Source: JANWVO01 sp037446555
GTDB lineage: Bacteria; Acidobacteriota; Terriglobia; Bryobacterales; Bryobacteraceae
Assembly (NCBI GenBank): GCA_037446555.1
Contig: JBBIIK010000021.1
Location: forward strand, 4,593 to 68,592
Direction: 5' to 3'
Length of the DNA stretch: 64,000 nucleotides
This document shows, piece by piece, positions 1-7,231 of the stretch (positions are counted from its first letter, which is position 1; each line of letters begins with the position of its first letter). The position numbers and the translations under genes were made by a program. A model generated the notes under the pieces. It saw nothing but the letters and a program-made list of their open reading frames with translations. It did no database searches and had not been told where the DNA came from.

Positions 1-950
1 TCCTCGGCCGAGCAGCCGCGCGAGAGGTCGTTGGCTGGTTTGGCGAAGCCCTGGAACAGCGGCCCGGTACAGACCGCGCCACCGAGCCGCTCCACCAATT
101 TGACGCCGATGTTGGCGCTGCCGACATCGGGAAAGATCAGCGTGTTGGCCTTTCCGGCTACGGTGGAGCCCGGGGCCTTGGAGCGTCCGACGCTTTCCAC
201 CAGGGCGGCATCCGCCTGGAGTTCTCCGTCCACGTGCAGATCCGGCCGGCGGGCCTCGACGATGCGCCGCGCCTCGATGACCCGGGAAGCTAACGGGTGG
301 CGGGCGCTTCCCTTGGTGGAGAAAGAAAGGAGAGCGACCGCGGGCTCCACGCCCATCACGTTCTTCACCGTGTCCGCCGTGGCGATGGCGATATCGGCCA
401 ACTGGGAAGGTGTGGGCTCGATGACCAGCGCGGGATCGGCCATGGCCAAGACACCTCCGGCGCCGCATTCTTCGGCGTGGGTGCAGACGATCATGACGCC
501 GGAAGCGGTCTTGATGTCGGGCCGCATGCCAATGGTGCGGTGGGCGGCGCGGAAGGTGTCGGCGGTGGTGGTGGCCGCGCCGCCGACAAAGCCGTCGGCG
601 TCGCCGGCGGCCACCATCAGCCCTGCGAAGACGAGAGGATCGAGGGCCATGCGGCGGGCTTCCATCTCCGTGATGCCGCGCGCGCGGCGCTTCTCGTGAA
701 GCAGCCGGGCGTAGTCGCTCAGCTTCGGATTGTTCTCCGGCTGTTCGACGACGACGCAGGAGGCCACATGCCCGCTGGGCCGCCCCATCAGGATCGGGAT
801 GGCCAGTTCCTCGGTGCAAAGGCGGTTGGCGGCGGCGATGACCCTGGGGTCCTCGCCCTCGGGGAAGGCGATGCGTTTTTTCCGGATCTGGCGCTTGAGC
901 CTGGCGGTCTGCTGGTCGAAAAAGCGCCTGGCGGATTCGGGAACCTGCAT
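1..950 (-). CDS. pta: Phosphate acetyltransferase, 3' end outside window
   Basis: Converts acetyl-CoA and phosphate to acetyl phosphate and CoA in the cytoplasm, the first step of acetate overflow or the reverse of acetate assimilation. Reading the reverse strand from ATG at 950 gives about 316 uninterrupted codons that run off the left edge. The PTA/PTB fold is recognisable throughout: an N-terminal FPEGEDPRV segment near residue 29, GFVGGAATTTADTFRA in the middle, LLSFSTKGSA, and NTLIFPD followed by QGFAKPANDLSRGCS near the end. Only the last few residues should be missing, so this is the short PTA form without the DRTGG or BioD-like N-terminal domains. It is divergent from malate dehydrogenase (136 bp between starts). 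A PTA domain from a malic enzyme is unlikely because an initiator and leader precede it directly. Confidence 0.93.
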   Translation of the reverse strand, partial: MQVPESARRFFDQQTARLKRQIRKKRIAFPEGEDPRVIAAANRLCTEELAIPILMGRPSGHVASCVVVEQPENNPKLSDYARLLHEKRRARGITEMEARRMALDPLVFAGLMVAAGDADGFVGGAATTTADTFRAAHRTIGMRPDIKTASGVMIVCTHAEECGAGGVLAMADPALVIEPTPSQLADIAIATADTVKNVMGVEPAVALLSFSTKGSARHPLASRVIEARRIVEARRPDLHVDGELQADAALVESVGRSKAPGSTVAGKANTLIFPDVGSANIGVKLVERLGGAVCTGPLFQGFAKPANDLSRGCSAE

Positions 951-1009
951 GAACCCACCATTCTATCGCCGGGCTGCGAAGTGCGGTGCCCGCGGCGGGC
1001 GGCCGGGTC

Positions 1010-1015
1010 TACAAT
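1010..1015 (+). promoter_or_regulatory. Candidate -10 box (TACAAT) for mdh
   Basis: TACAAT lies 70 bp before the malate dehydrogenase start in a GC-rich spacer. No convincing -35 is visible. The same hexamer recurs before several other genes here (2123, 44129, 61466), which is the main reason to list it. Confidence 0.35.
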
Positions 1016-1085
1016 CGAAGAGGACTGCCCGCCGCGCGGCGGGCCTGCCGCAGTCCTGTTCAAGTTCTGGAAGGAAGGTCCTGAT

Positions 1086-2024
1086 ATGCGGAAGAAAATC
1101 ACGGTTGTAGGCGGTGGCAACGTCGGCGCGAATTGCGCGCTGCGGATTGCCGGCAAGGAACTGGCCGACGTGGTGCTGGTGGACATTGTGGAGGGCATGC
1201 CGCAGGGCAAGGCGCTCGACATCCTCCAGTCCGGTCCGGTGGAGGGATACGACGTCATGGTGACCGGCGCGAACGACTACGAGCCGACGGCCGGATCCGA
1301 CATTGTGATCATCACCGCGGGCTTCCCGCGCAAGCCGGGCATGAGCCGCGACGACTTGCTGATGGCCAACTACGAGATCGTGAAGAAGGCCACCGAGGAG
1401 GCGGTCCGCTACTCGCCGAACGCATTTCTGATTCTGGTCACGAACCCGCTGGATGCGATGTGCTGGGTGGCGTACCAGCTTTCGAAGTTCAGCCGGAACC
1501 GTGTCATGGGCATGGCCGGGGTGCTCGATACGGCCCGCTACCGGACGTTCCTCTCCATGGAGCTGGGGGTTTCCGTGGAGAGCATTTCGGCGCTGGTGCT
1601 GGGCGGGCACGGCGACACGATGGTGCCGCTGCCGCGGCTGACGACGGTGGGCGGGATTCCGCTTCCGGAGCTGCTGCCGAAGGAGCGGATCGACGCCATC
1701 GTGCAGCGTACGCGCGACGGCGGCGCGGAAATCGTGAAGCTGCTGAAGACGGGTAGCGCGTATTATGCGCCGTCGGCGGCCGCGGTGGAGATGGCGGAGT
1801 CGATTCTGAAGGACAAGAAGAAGGTCCTGCCGTGCGCCGCCTATCTGGAAGGGGAGTACGGGCTGGAAGGGATCTTCGTGGGCGTGCCCGTGAAGATCGG
1901 CGCCAGCGGGATCGAGAAGATCTACGAGTTGTCGCTGAACGACGAGGAGAAGGCGCAACTGGCGAAGAGCGCGGCTGCGGTGAAAGAGTTGATCGACGTT
2001 TTGAAGGAGAAGGCCGGCCTGTAA
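1086..2024 (+). CDS. mdh: Malate dehydrogenase (NAD-dependent, LDH-like type)
   Basis: Oxidises malate to oxaloacetate in the TCA cycle; soluble, normally tetrameric in this subgroup. The product is 312 residues, the usual length. Seen: nucleotide-binding GGGNVG at residues 9-14, the acidic residue ending beta-2 (VDIVEG), the substrate-loop arginines in GFPRKPGMSRDD, NPLDAMCW, and the catalytic histidine in GGHGDTMVPL. The reading frame is open far upstream, but ATG at 1086 is preceded by GGAAGG about 10 nt away, and the Rossmann strand begins right after it, so this start is secure. A small hairpin at 2063-2078 follows the gene. Confidence 0.97.
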   Translation: MRKKITVVGGGNVGANCALRIAGKELADVVLVDIVEGMPQGKALDILQSGPVEGYDVMVTGANDYEPTAGSDIVIITAGFPRKPGMSRDDLLMANYEIVKKATEEAVRYSPNAFLILVTNPLDAMCWVAYQLSKFSRNRVMGMAGVLDTARYRTFLSMELGVSVESISALVLGGHGDTMVPLPRLTTVGGIPLPELLPKERIDAIVQRTRDGGAEIVKLLKTGSAYYAPSAAAVEMAESILKDKKKVLPCAAYLEGEYGLEGIFVGVPVKIGASGIEKIYELSLNDEEKAQLAKSAAAVKELIDVLKEKAGL

Positions 2025-2062
2025 TCTGCGAGCCGGAGGGCGAAGCGCCGCCCGCCTGAGAT

Positions 2063-2078
2063 CGGAAGAGCGCTTCCG
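2063..2078 (+). terminator. Weak hairpin after mdh
   Basis: A 6-bp perfect stem (CGGAAG / CTTCCG) with a 4-nt loop lies 39 bp after the mdh stop. There is no U-tract, so it is at best a weak terminator or RNA-stabilising stem. Confidence 0.3.
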
Positions 2079-2122
2079 CGCAGCCGCCACTGTCACTGTC
2101 GCCACAGGCGCAGCAGGCAGGT

Positions 2123-2128
2123 TACAAT
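2123..2128 (+). promoter_or_regulatory. Candidate -10 box (TACAAT) before small ORF and SET gene
   Basis: TACAAT 24 nt before the GTG at 2153. It would drive the short membrane ORF and the SET-domain gene together. No clear -35. Confidence 0.35.
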
Positions 2129-2152
2129 ACAAGCTCGCGCGGAGATTCTGCC

Positions 2153-2263
2153 GTGGACGAGCAGACAATGCGGATCATCAGCGGCGTGCTGGCGGCGCTG
2201 TGTTTCGTTCTGCTCCTGCGGCGGCGGGCCCGGCGCAAGTCCAGACGAGATCCCGAGTCCTAA
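2153..2263 (+). CDS. Short predicted membrane protein
   Basis: A 36-codon reading frame from GTG at 2153 (or 31 codons from ATG at 2168). It encodes one hydrophobic helix (IISGVLAALCFVLLL) followed by a strongly basic tail rich in arginine. It ends just before the SET-domain gene and follows a candidate TACAAT box. The composition is typical of a single-pass inner-membrane microprotein with a cytoplasmic basic end. No family recognised; it could be a chance ORF. Confidence 0.4.
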   Translation: MDEQTMRIISGVLAALCFVLLLRRRARRKSRRDPES

Positions 2264-2323
2264 AGCCCGCCTGTGGCCGGCCGTACCGGCGAGGCAAGGC
2301 CGGAGCGGAGCGGGCGCGTGCGT

Positions 2324-2878
2324 ATGCCACAAGACCACCAAAAGACTGAAACAGTCCCGCGAATTTCCGAAAAACATGCGTGTTTCCGGCTGTCGGTCCG
2401 GCCGTCTCCCATTCACCGCTGGGGCGTATTTGCCGAGGATTTCATTCCGAAAGGCCGGAAGGTGATCGAGTATACTGGCGAAAAAATCAGCCGCCGCGAG
2501 ACGGCGCGGCGGGCGCAGCGCCGGTACAATTATCTGTTCACGCTGGACAATTACTGGACCATCGACGGCAGCGTGGGCGGCAGCGGGGCCGAGTTCATCA
2601 ACCACTGCTGCGCGCCGAACTGCGTGACCCGTATCTGCAAGGGGCACATCCTCTACTTTGCGGCGCGGGACATCCAGCCGGGCGAGGAGCTGACCGTGGA
2701 TTACCGCTTCGATCCCGACGTCGAAGAGGTGAAGTGTCGCTGCGGCGCGCCAGGGTGCCGGGGCACGATCAATCTGAGAAAAGAGCGCAGGCGCACCGGG
2801 GCTTCGCGGAGGAGCGCGCCCGCGCTGAAGAACGGGAAGGCACGGAGCCGCATGGACAAGCCGCAGTGGGCGGCCTGA
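2324..2878 (+). CDS. SET-domain protein (lysine methyltransferase-like)
   Basis: Predicted S-adenosylmethionine-dependent protein-lysine methyltransferase, about 184 residues from the ATG chosen. The SET fold is complete: an early SPIHRWGVFA segment, the pseudoknot-forming FINHCCAPNC, the DYRFD motif after GEELTVDY, and a post-SET cysteine cluster CRCGAPGCRG that would bind zinc with the upstream cysteine. The C-terminus is basic. The frame is open from GTG at 2273, but ATG at 2324 follows a GGAGCGGAGCGGG stretch and sits nearer the domain. Bacterial SET proteins of this compact kind are usually explained by transfer from eukaryotes; the target here is unknown. Confidence 0.85.
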   Translation: MPQDHQKTETVPRISEKHACFRLSVRPSPIHRWGVFAEDFIPKGRKVIEYTGEKISRRETARRAQRRYNYLFTLDNYWTIDGSVGGSGAEFINHCCAPNCVTRICKGHILYFAARDIQPGEELTVDYRFDPDVEEVKCRCGAPGCRGTINLRKERRRTGASRRSAPALKNGKARSRMDKPQWAA

Positions 2879-3284
2879 AGGCCAGGCGCTGAGCATAGCG
2901 CAACCAGAGTGCCGACGGTGGAGAATTCACGGCGTGGGGTGGCACTTATTCCTCAGAAGAGGTGCAGGCGAACCCTGCCGGAGGCAGGGTGCCGGGCTCG
3001 TCCGCCGGGTCCACTCCTCCGCGGCGCCCGCCGCGAACCGGGCGGGCTTGCGGGCTGCCTGTGCGTCTGACGTCGGCTGACGAAATGCCGGGCGGTGGCG
3101 CGGCGCACCTCACCCGCCGCGCCCAGCCACGGCTTCAGATGGGTGGGGGAACGATGCGCCGGAGCGATCCGGGCGCGGGCAGACGGTACGCAGGGGCGAG
3201 GTGAGCAGGAGCCCTTCCCGAGTCATGGGATCACACTGTCGCCGGCGTTTCCGGAGGCGCGAAGGGAAGGGAGGGGCCGGGGAG
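2879..3284. other. Intergenic stretch without a recognisable gene
   Basis: About 400 bp of very GC-rich sequence between the SET gene and the convergent CpaE-like gene. Reading frames here are arginine/glycine/proline-rich and look like composition artefacts. I see no RNA gene, strong terminator or repeat. Confidence 0.5.
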
Positions 3285-4490
3285 CTATTTGCGGAACAGC
3301 GACAAGATGCCAGACAGGCCGCCGCCGGACTTGACGGCAGTCTCCGCCTCTTCGGCGCTTTTTCCGGCCAGCTTCTCTGCGATTTGCAGGAAAGCTTTCC
3401 CCGCCGGCGAGCTGGTTGGCGCCGGCTTGCCCTCCACGAGGGCCTGCTGAACCTCTTCGTGGCACTCCGGCACCACGTGGAACACCTCCAGGTGCAGGGC
3501 CGCCTCCACAAGTTCCTTCTGAAGGCCGGTGTCTTTCCGGAAGCGGTTCAGCACCACGCGCATCTTGTTTGGCTCGACCCGGTGCCGCTCCAGATAAGAA
3601 AGCGCCCTCTGGGCGGCATGGAGGGAGGGTAGCTCATTCGTGGTTACCAACAGCAATTCATCGCACAGCCGTGCCAGGCTCAGGTTCCAGTTCCCGTACG
3701 GGCCGCCTGAATCCAGGATTGCGACCTCGTAGATCGAGCGCATGAAATCGAGCAGCGCCGCCGGATTGGCGTCATGGTCGATGCCGTGGGCGGGCTGTTC
3801 GGGCGCGGCCAGAACGTCCACTCCACCCTTGCCGGAGACCAGCCCCTTCCAGATGTCTTCGTCGAGCTCGTTGGTGCGCGTGAGAGCGTCCAGAAACGAG
3901 TACGTCTGCCTGACCTTGGTCAGAAAGGCCAGTGTTCCGGCCAGGGGATCGAGGTCGGCGAGCGCGATGCGGGACTGCGTGATCCTTCTCCAGTGCAGGG
4001 CCACGTTGTAGGCGAGCGATGAGGCTCCGCACGCCCCCTTGACGGGCATGACACAAACCACGCGAGCGTTGACGCCGCCCCGGGCGCGGTGCGTGGCAGC
4101 CACGCGCTCCATGACGGTGCACAACTGGTCTTCGGTGAGCGGTGCGCAGAGAAACTCGGTGGCTCCCTGGCGGAGCGACTTCAGGATCAACTCGGGTTCA
4201 TTGGTTGCGTGGAGCGCCACGACCGGCAGCTTGGGATTGAGCAGGATCAGGTCGCTCAACAGGGCCAAGGCCCATTCCGGGCGCGAGGTGGTGTCGACGA
4301 AACAGAGATTTGCGCCCTGGCTGCCGAGGATGTCTTCCAGGACAGCCCGTGTCGGGTATTCCTCCAGAGTTAGCACGGGGCTGAAAGGCAGCCACTCGGC
4401 CAGCAAGGGTGCCAGACCGGCACGGAGCTGCTCGTCGGGGCAGATAAGGAGGATCTTCCACTGGCCGAAGTTGCGGCTTGCGTTGGACAT
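3285..4490 (-). CDS. CpaE/TadZ-like pilus-localisation ATPase homologue
   Basis: A 401-residue protein with an N-terminal receiver-like domain (about 10-125) and a C-terminal MinD/ParA-type P-loop domain (about 140-370), the CpaE/TadZ architecture that places Tad pili at the cell pole. The Walker A region is K151-GACGASS: the first signature lysine remains but the P-loop lysine before the serines is alanine, so ATP hydrolysis is probably weak or absent. The receiver half has no obvious phosphoacceptor. No other tad/cpa genes are nearby. It is divergent (157 bp) from a LuxR-type regulator, suggesting shared control. Confidence 0.8.
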   Translation of the reverse strand: MSNASRNFGQWKILLICPDEQLRAGLAPLLAEWLPFSPVLTLEEYPTRAVLEDILGSQGANLCFVDTTSRPEWALALLSDLILLNPKLPVVALHATNEPELILKSLRQGATEFLCAPLTEDQLCTVMERVAATHRARGGVNARVVCVMPVKGACGASSLAYNVALHWRRITQSRIALADLDPLAGTLAFLTKVRQTYSFLDALTRTNELDEDIWKGLVSGKGGVDVLAAPEQPAHGIDHDANPAALLDFMRSIYEVAILDSGGPYGNWNLSLARLCDELLLVTTNELPSLHAAQRALSYLERHRVEPNKMRVVLNRFRKDTGLQKELVEAALHLEVFHVVPECHEEVQQALVEGKPAPTSSPAGKAFLQIAEKLAGKSAEEAETAVKSGGGLSGILSLFRK

Positions 4491-4647
4491 GGGCTTCTGC
4501 TCGGACGGGCTCTCGCCCTCCTTTCCCGTCTAGTAGCGCTATCGTCTTTTTCGGGCAAAAACTTGAGAGTCCTGACGAGGCCGGACGACTATTCCATAGG
4601 AAGGGGCGCGACGTACGTCCCTGACCCGGAATGGAATCCGGCGAAAC

Positions 4648-5313
4648 ATGGATCAGAGCACCACTGACGCAAAGAAATTCAAGGTCGGCCTTTGCGAGTC
4701 GCAGCCTGCCACGGCGGAAGGTCTCCGGTCGCTGCTGGAGGCCACGGACCATCTGGAATGCGTCTGGGCGGTGTCCCACCTGGCCCTAGCCATGCAGCTG
4801 GCCCGGCAGTCGCAGGTGGACGTGCTGATGCTGGACAAGCACATGGGCCAGCAAGCGGTGCTTCGCTGCCTGGAGCAGTTGAAGAACCAGAGTCCGGCGA
4901 CCGCCGCCGTGGTGTGGGGGGCGAGCCTGGGCGAGGCGGAAGGGCTGCTGTATTTACATGCGGGGGCACGGGGCCTGTTGAAAAAAACAGCGGGCCTCCC
5001 GCTCATCATGCAATGTCTGACGGCTGTAGCTCGCGGGGCGGTGTGGATCGACGAAAGTGTGGCCCCGGGCGAGGAGAAGCCGGTCGAAAGCCTGCACCAG
5101 CTGACGCCCCGGGAGCAGCAGGTGCTAGAGCTGGTGCGGCAGGGGTTGCGGAACCGGGAGATCGCAGCCGTGCTGGGTATCCGTCCCGGCACGGTGAAGA
5201 TCCATCTCCGCCACATCTTCGAAAAGACCGGGATCCACGGCCGGTATACGCTGGCGTTAAACCTTCTGGCGGCCAAGTCGGCAGAGAAGACGCGGCGGGC
5301 GGAAGTCGCCTGA
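4648..5313 (+). CDS. NarL/LuxR-family response regulator
   Basis: A 221-residue two-domain regulator. The N-terminal receiver (about 11-130) has a candidate phosphoacceptor Asp63 in VLMLDKHM. The acidic pair near its N-terminus is replaced (GLCESQP), so phosphorylation may be atypical. The C-terminal GerE/LuxR helix-turn-helix (about 150-205) is clear: LTPREQQVLELV, NREIAAVLG and GTVKIHLRHIFEKTG. No kinase is adjacent. The gene faces away from the CpaE-like gene, which may be its target. Start ATG 4648 has only a weak purine-rich leader. Confidence 0.85.
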   Translation: MDQSTTDAKKFKVGLCESQPATAEGLRSLLEATDHLECVWAVSHLALAMQLARQSQVDVLMLDKHMGQQAVLRCLEQLKNQSPATAAVVWGASLGEAEGLLYLHAGARGLLKKTAGLPLIMQCLTAVARGAVWIDESVAPGEEKPVESLHQLTPREQQVLELVRQGLRNREIAAVLGIRPGTVKIHLRHIFEKTGIHGRYTLALNLLAAKSAEKTRRAEVA

Positions 5314-5500
5314 GGGCGAGGCGAGGCGCCGCTGCCGGGGGACCGCCGGCTCGCCACGCGCGCTGTCGAGGTGCGGCGGGAACCTCCAGGCGCTGGACGT
5401 GCGGCACGCCTGCGCCGGCACAGGGTGCGGCGCCGCTTCCGGAGGAGCAGGGACAGCCGTGGCGCGGACGAACCTGCGCTGAGCCGAAGGGCTGCTCTGG

Positions 5501-5506
5501 TATTCT
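5501..5506 (+). promoter_or_regulatory. Candidate -10 box for a leaderless TldD-like mRNA
   Basis: TATTCT ends exactly 6 nt before the GTG at 5513, so a transcript starting at the usual distance would begin on the start codon. There is no Shine-Dalgarno before this GTG or before the alternative ATG at 5549, consistent with leaderless translation. Confidence 0.35.
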
Positions 5507-5512
5507 GACAAC

Positions 5513-7231
5513 GTGCCTAGAACCCGGCCTCCCGGACCGACGCTCGCCATGTTTCTGGCGGCTGCCGCTGCGTGGGCGTGCGCGGGGGCTGCTGCGCAGC
5601 CGGCGCCTGCCGAGCCGCCGCTGGTGAGGATTCTTGCCGCCGAGCTGGCCCGAAACTTCACGGTGCTGCGTGAGAAAGCGGAGCCGCCACCCTATTTCAT
5701 CAGTTACCGGGTGACGGATTCCGAGGGAGGCGCGCTGTCGGCCACCCTGGGCGCGCTGACGCAGAAGTCGCAGGCACGGCGCCGCGTGCTGGACGTTTCA
5801 GTCCGCACCGGGGAACGGCGGCTGGACAACTTCCATCTGCTGAAAGGCGAACGGCCGCGTTTCACGGCCTCTGCAGTGCTGCCGGCGGAGGATTCACCGG
5901 CGGCCATCGCCCGGCTGGCTTGGCGGCAAACCGACCGCGCGTGGCGCGCGGCAGCGCAGCGTCTGACGCAGATCCGTTCGGAGGTCAAGATGCGCGCGGC
6001 GGATCCGGCCACGGCCGATCTGCCGGATTTTTCCGAAGAGGAGCCGGCAACGGCCTTTCTGGATGTTCCATCGCACCGGTTTGCGCCAGAGGAATGGGCT
6101 GCCAGGCTTCGGAAATGGTCGGCACAGTTTTCCGAATATCGAAGCCTGATTTCCTCCAACATCAGCCTGCAATGGCAGCGGGAAATCCGCACGCTGGTCA
6201 CCACCGAAGGGACGCGAATCCAGCACGGCAGGAATTTCTACCGGCTCACGGTGAGCGCCACGGCGAAAGGGTATGACGGCAACGATTACAGCACGTATGA
6301 AAGCTTCGACGCCGAAGACCCGGCGCGGCTGCCGCGCGACGCGGCCGTCGCCGCAGCCATCCGCAAGGTGGGAGAACAGATGACGGCGCTGTTGCGCGCG
6401 CCGGCGGCGGAGCCTTATGTGGGGCCGGCGATACTGTCCGGCAGGGCGGCGGGCGTTTTCTTCCACGAGATCTTCGGCCACCGCATCGAAGGCCACAGGA
6501 TGCGGGATGAAACCGAAGGGCAGACCTTTGCCGGGAGCGTGGGCAAAGCGGTGCTGCCCGGATTCCTCTCCGTGGCCTCGGACCCTTCGCTGCGCTCCGC
6601 CGCGGGCGTGGATCTCAACGGCTGGTATGCGTTCGACGACGAGGGCGTTCCTGCGCGGCGCGTCCCGGTGGTGGAGAACGGGGTGCTGCGCAACTTCCTC
6701 GTCTCGCGGCTGCCGGTTCCCGGCTTTGAGCGCTCGAACGCGCACGGGCGGGCGCAATCCGGCATGGAGCCGCTGTCCCGCCAGTCGAACCTGGTGGTGG
6801 AATCGTCGAAGAAGGTTTCCCGGGAAGAGCTGCGGCGGCTTCTCCAGGCCGAGATCCGGAGGAAAAACAAGCCCTACGGGCTATATTTCGAGCAGGTGAC
6901 GGGAGGCTTCACGACAACGCGGCGGGGCGGGTTGCAGGCGTTCACCGTGATTCCGCTTGTGGTGTACCGCGTCTTTGCCGATGGCCGGCCCGACGAGCTG
7001 ATCCGGGGCGCCGACATCGTGGGCACGCCGCTGGCGAGCTTCGCCAAGATCCTGGCCACGTCGGACGAACCGCAGGTGTTCAACGGCTATTGCGGAGCGG
7101 AATCCGGCAATGTGCCCGTGTCGGCCGTGTCTCCGGCCCTTTTGGTGGAGGAAATCGAAATTCAGCGCAAGCCCGAATCGAAGGACATCCCGCCCATTCT
7201 GCCCAGACCGGATGGGGAGGTGCGTCCATGA
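5513..7231 (+). CDS. Exported TldD-like metallopeptidase (catalytic partner)
   Basis: A 572-residue TldD/PmbA-family peptidase. Residues 1-29 look like a signal peptide (basic start, alanine-rich core, AAAQ end), unlike cytosolic TldD. The zinc site is present: HEIFGH (H318, E319, H323) followed by IEGH, and a late GYCGAESG whose cysteine matches the third metal ligand of TldD. TldD with its partner TldE cleaves flexible peptides. The next gene overlaps by 4 bp and encodes a paralogue without these ligands, so the two probably form an exported heterodimer. GTG at 5513 is chosen; ATG at 5549 would shorten only the signal peptide. Confidence 0.88.
   Translation: MPRTRPPGPTLAMFLAAAAAWACAGAAAQPAPAEPPLVRILAAELARNFTVLREKAEPPPYFISYRVTDSEGGALSATLGALTQKSQARRRVLDVSVRTGERRLDNFHLLKGERPRFTASAVLPAEDSPAAIARLAWRQTDRAWRAAAQRLTQIRSEVKMRAADPATADLPDFSEEEPATAFLDVPSHRFAPEEWAARLRKWSAQFSEYRSLISSNISLQWQREIRTLVTTEGTRIQHGRNFYRLTVSATAKGYDGNDYSTYESFDAEDPARLPRDAAVAAAIRKVGEQMTALLRAPAAEPYVGPAILSGRAAGVFFHEIFGHRIEGHRMRDETEGQTFAGSVGKAVLPGFLSVASDPSLRSAAGVDLNGWYAFDDEGVPARRVPVVENGVLRNFLVSRLPVPGFERSNAHGRAQSGMEPLSRQSNLVVESSKKVSREELRRLLQAEIRRKNKPYGLYFEQVTGGFTTTRRGGLQAFTVIPLVVYRVFADGRPDELIRGADIVGTPLASFAKILATSDEPQVFNGYCGAESGNVPVSAVSPALLVEEIEIQRKPESKDIPPILPRPDGEVRP

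Noticed and set aside
2059..2072. A 14-bp match to the start of a common Illumina adapter (AGATCGGAAGAGCG)
   Set aside because: It sits in a GC-matched region as one arm of a natural-looking hairpin, and the match ends after 14 bases. Coincidence is more likely than untrimmed adapter, though a read check would settle it.
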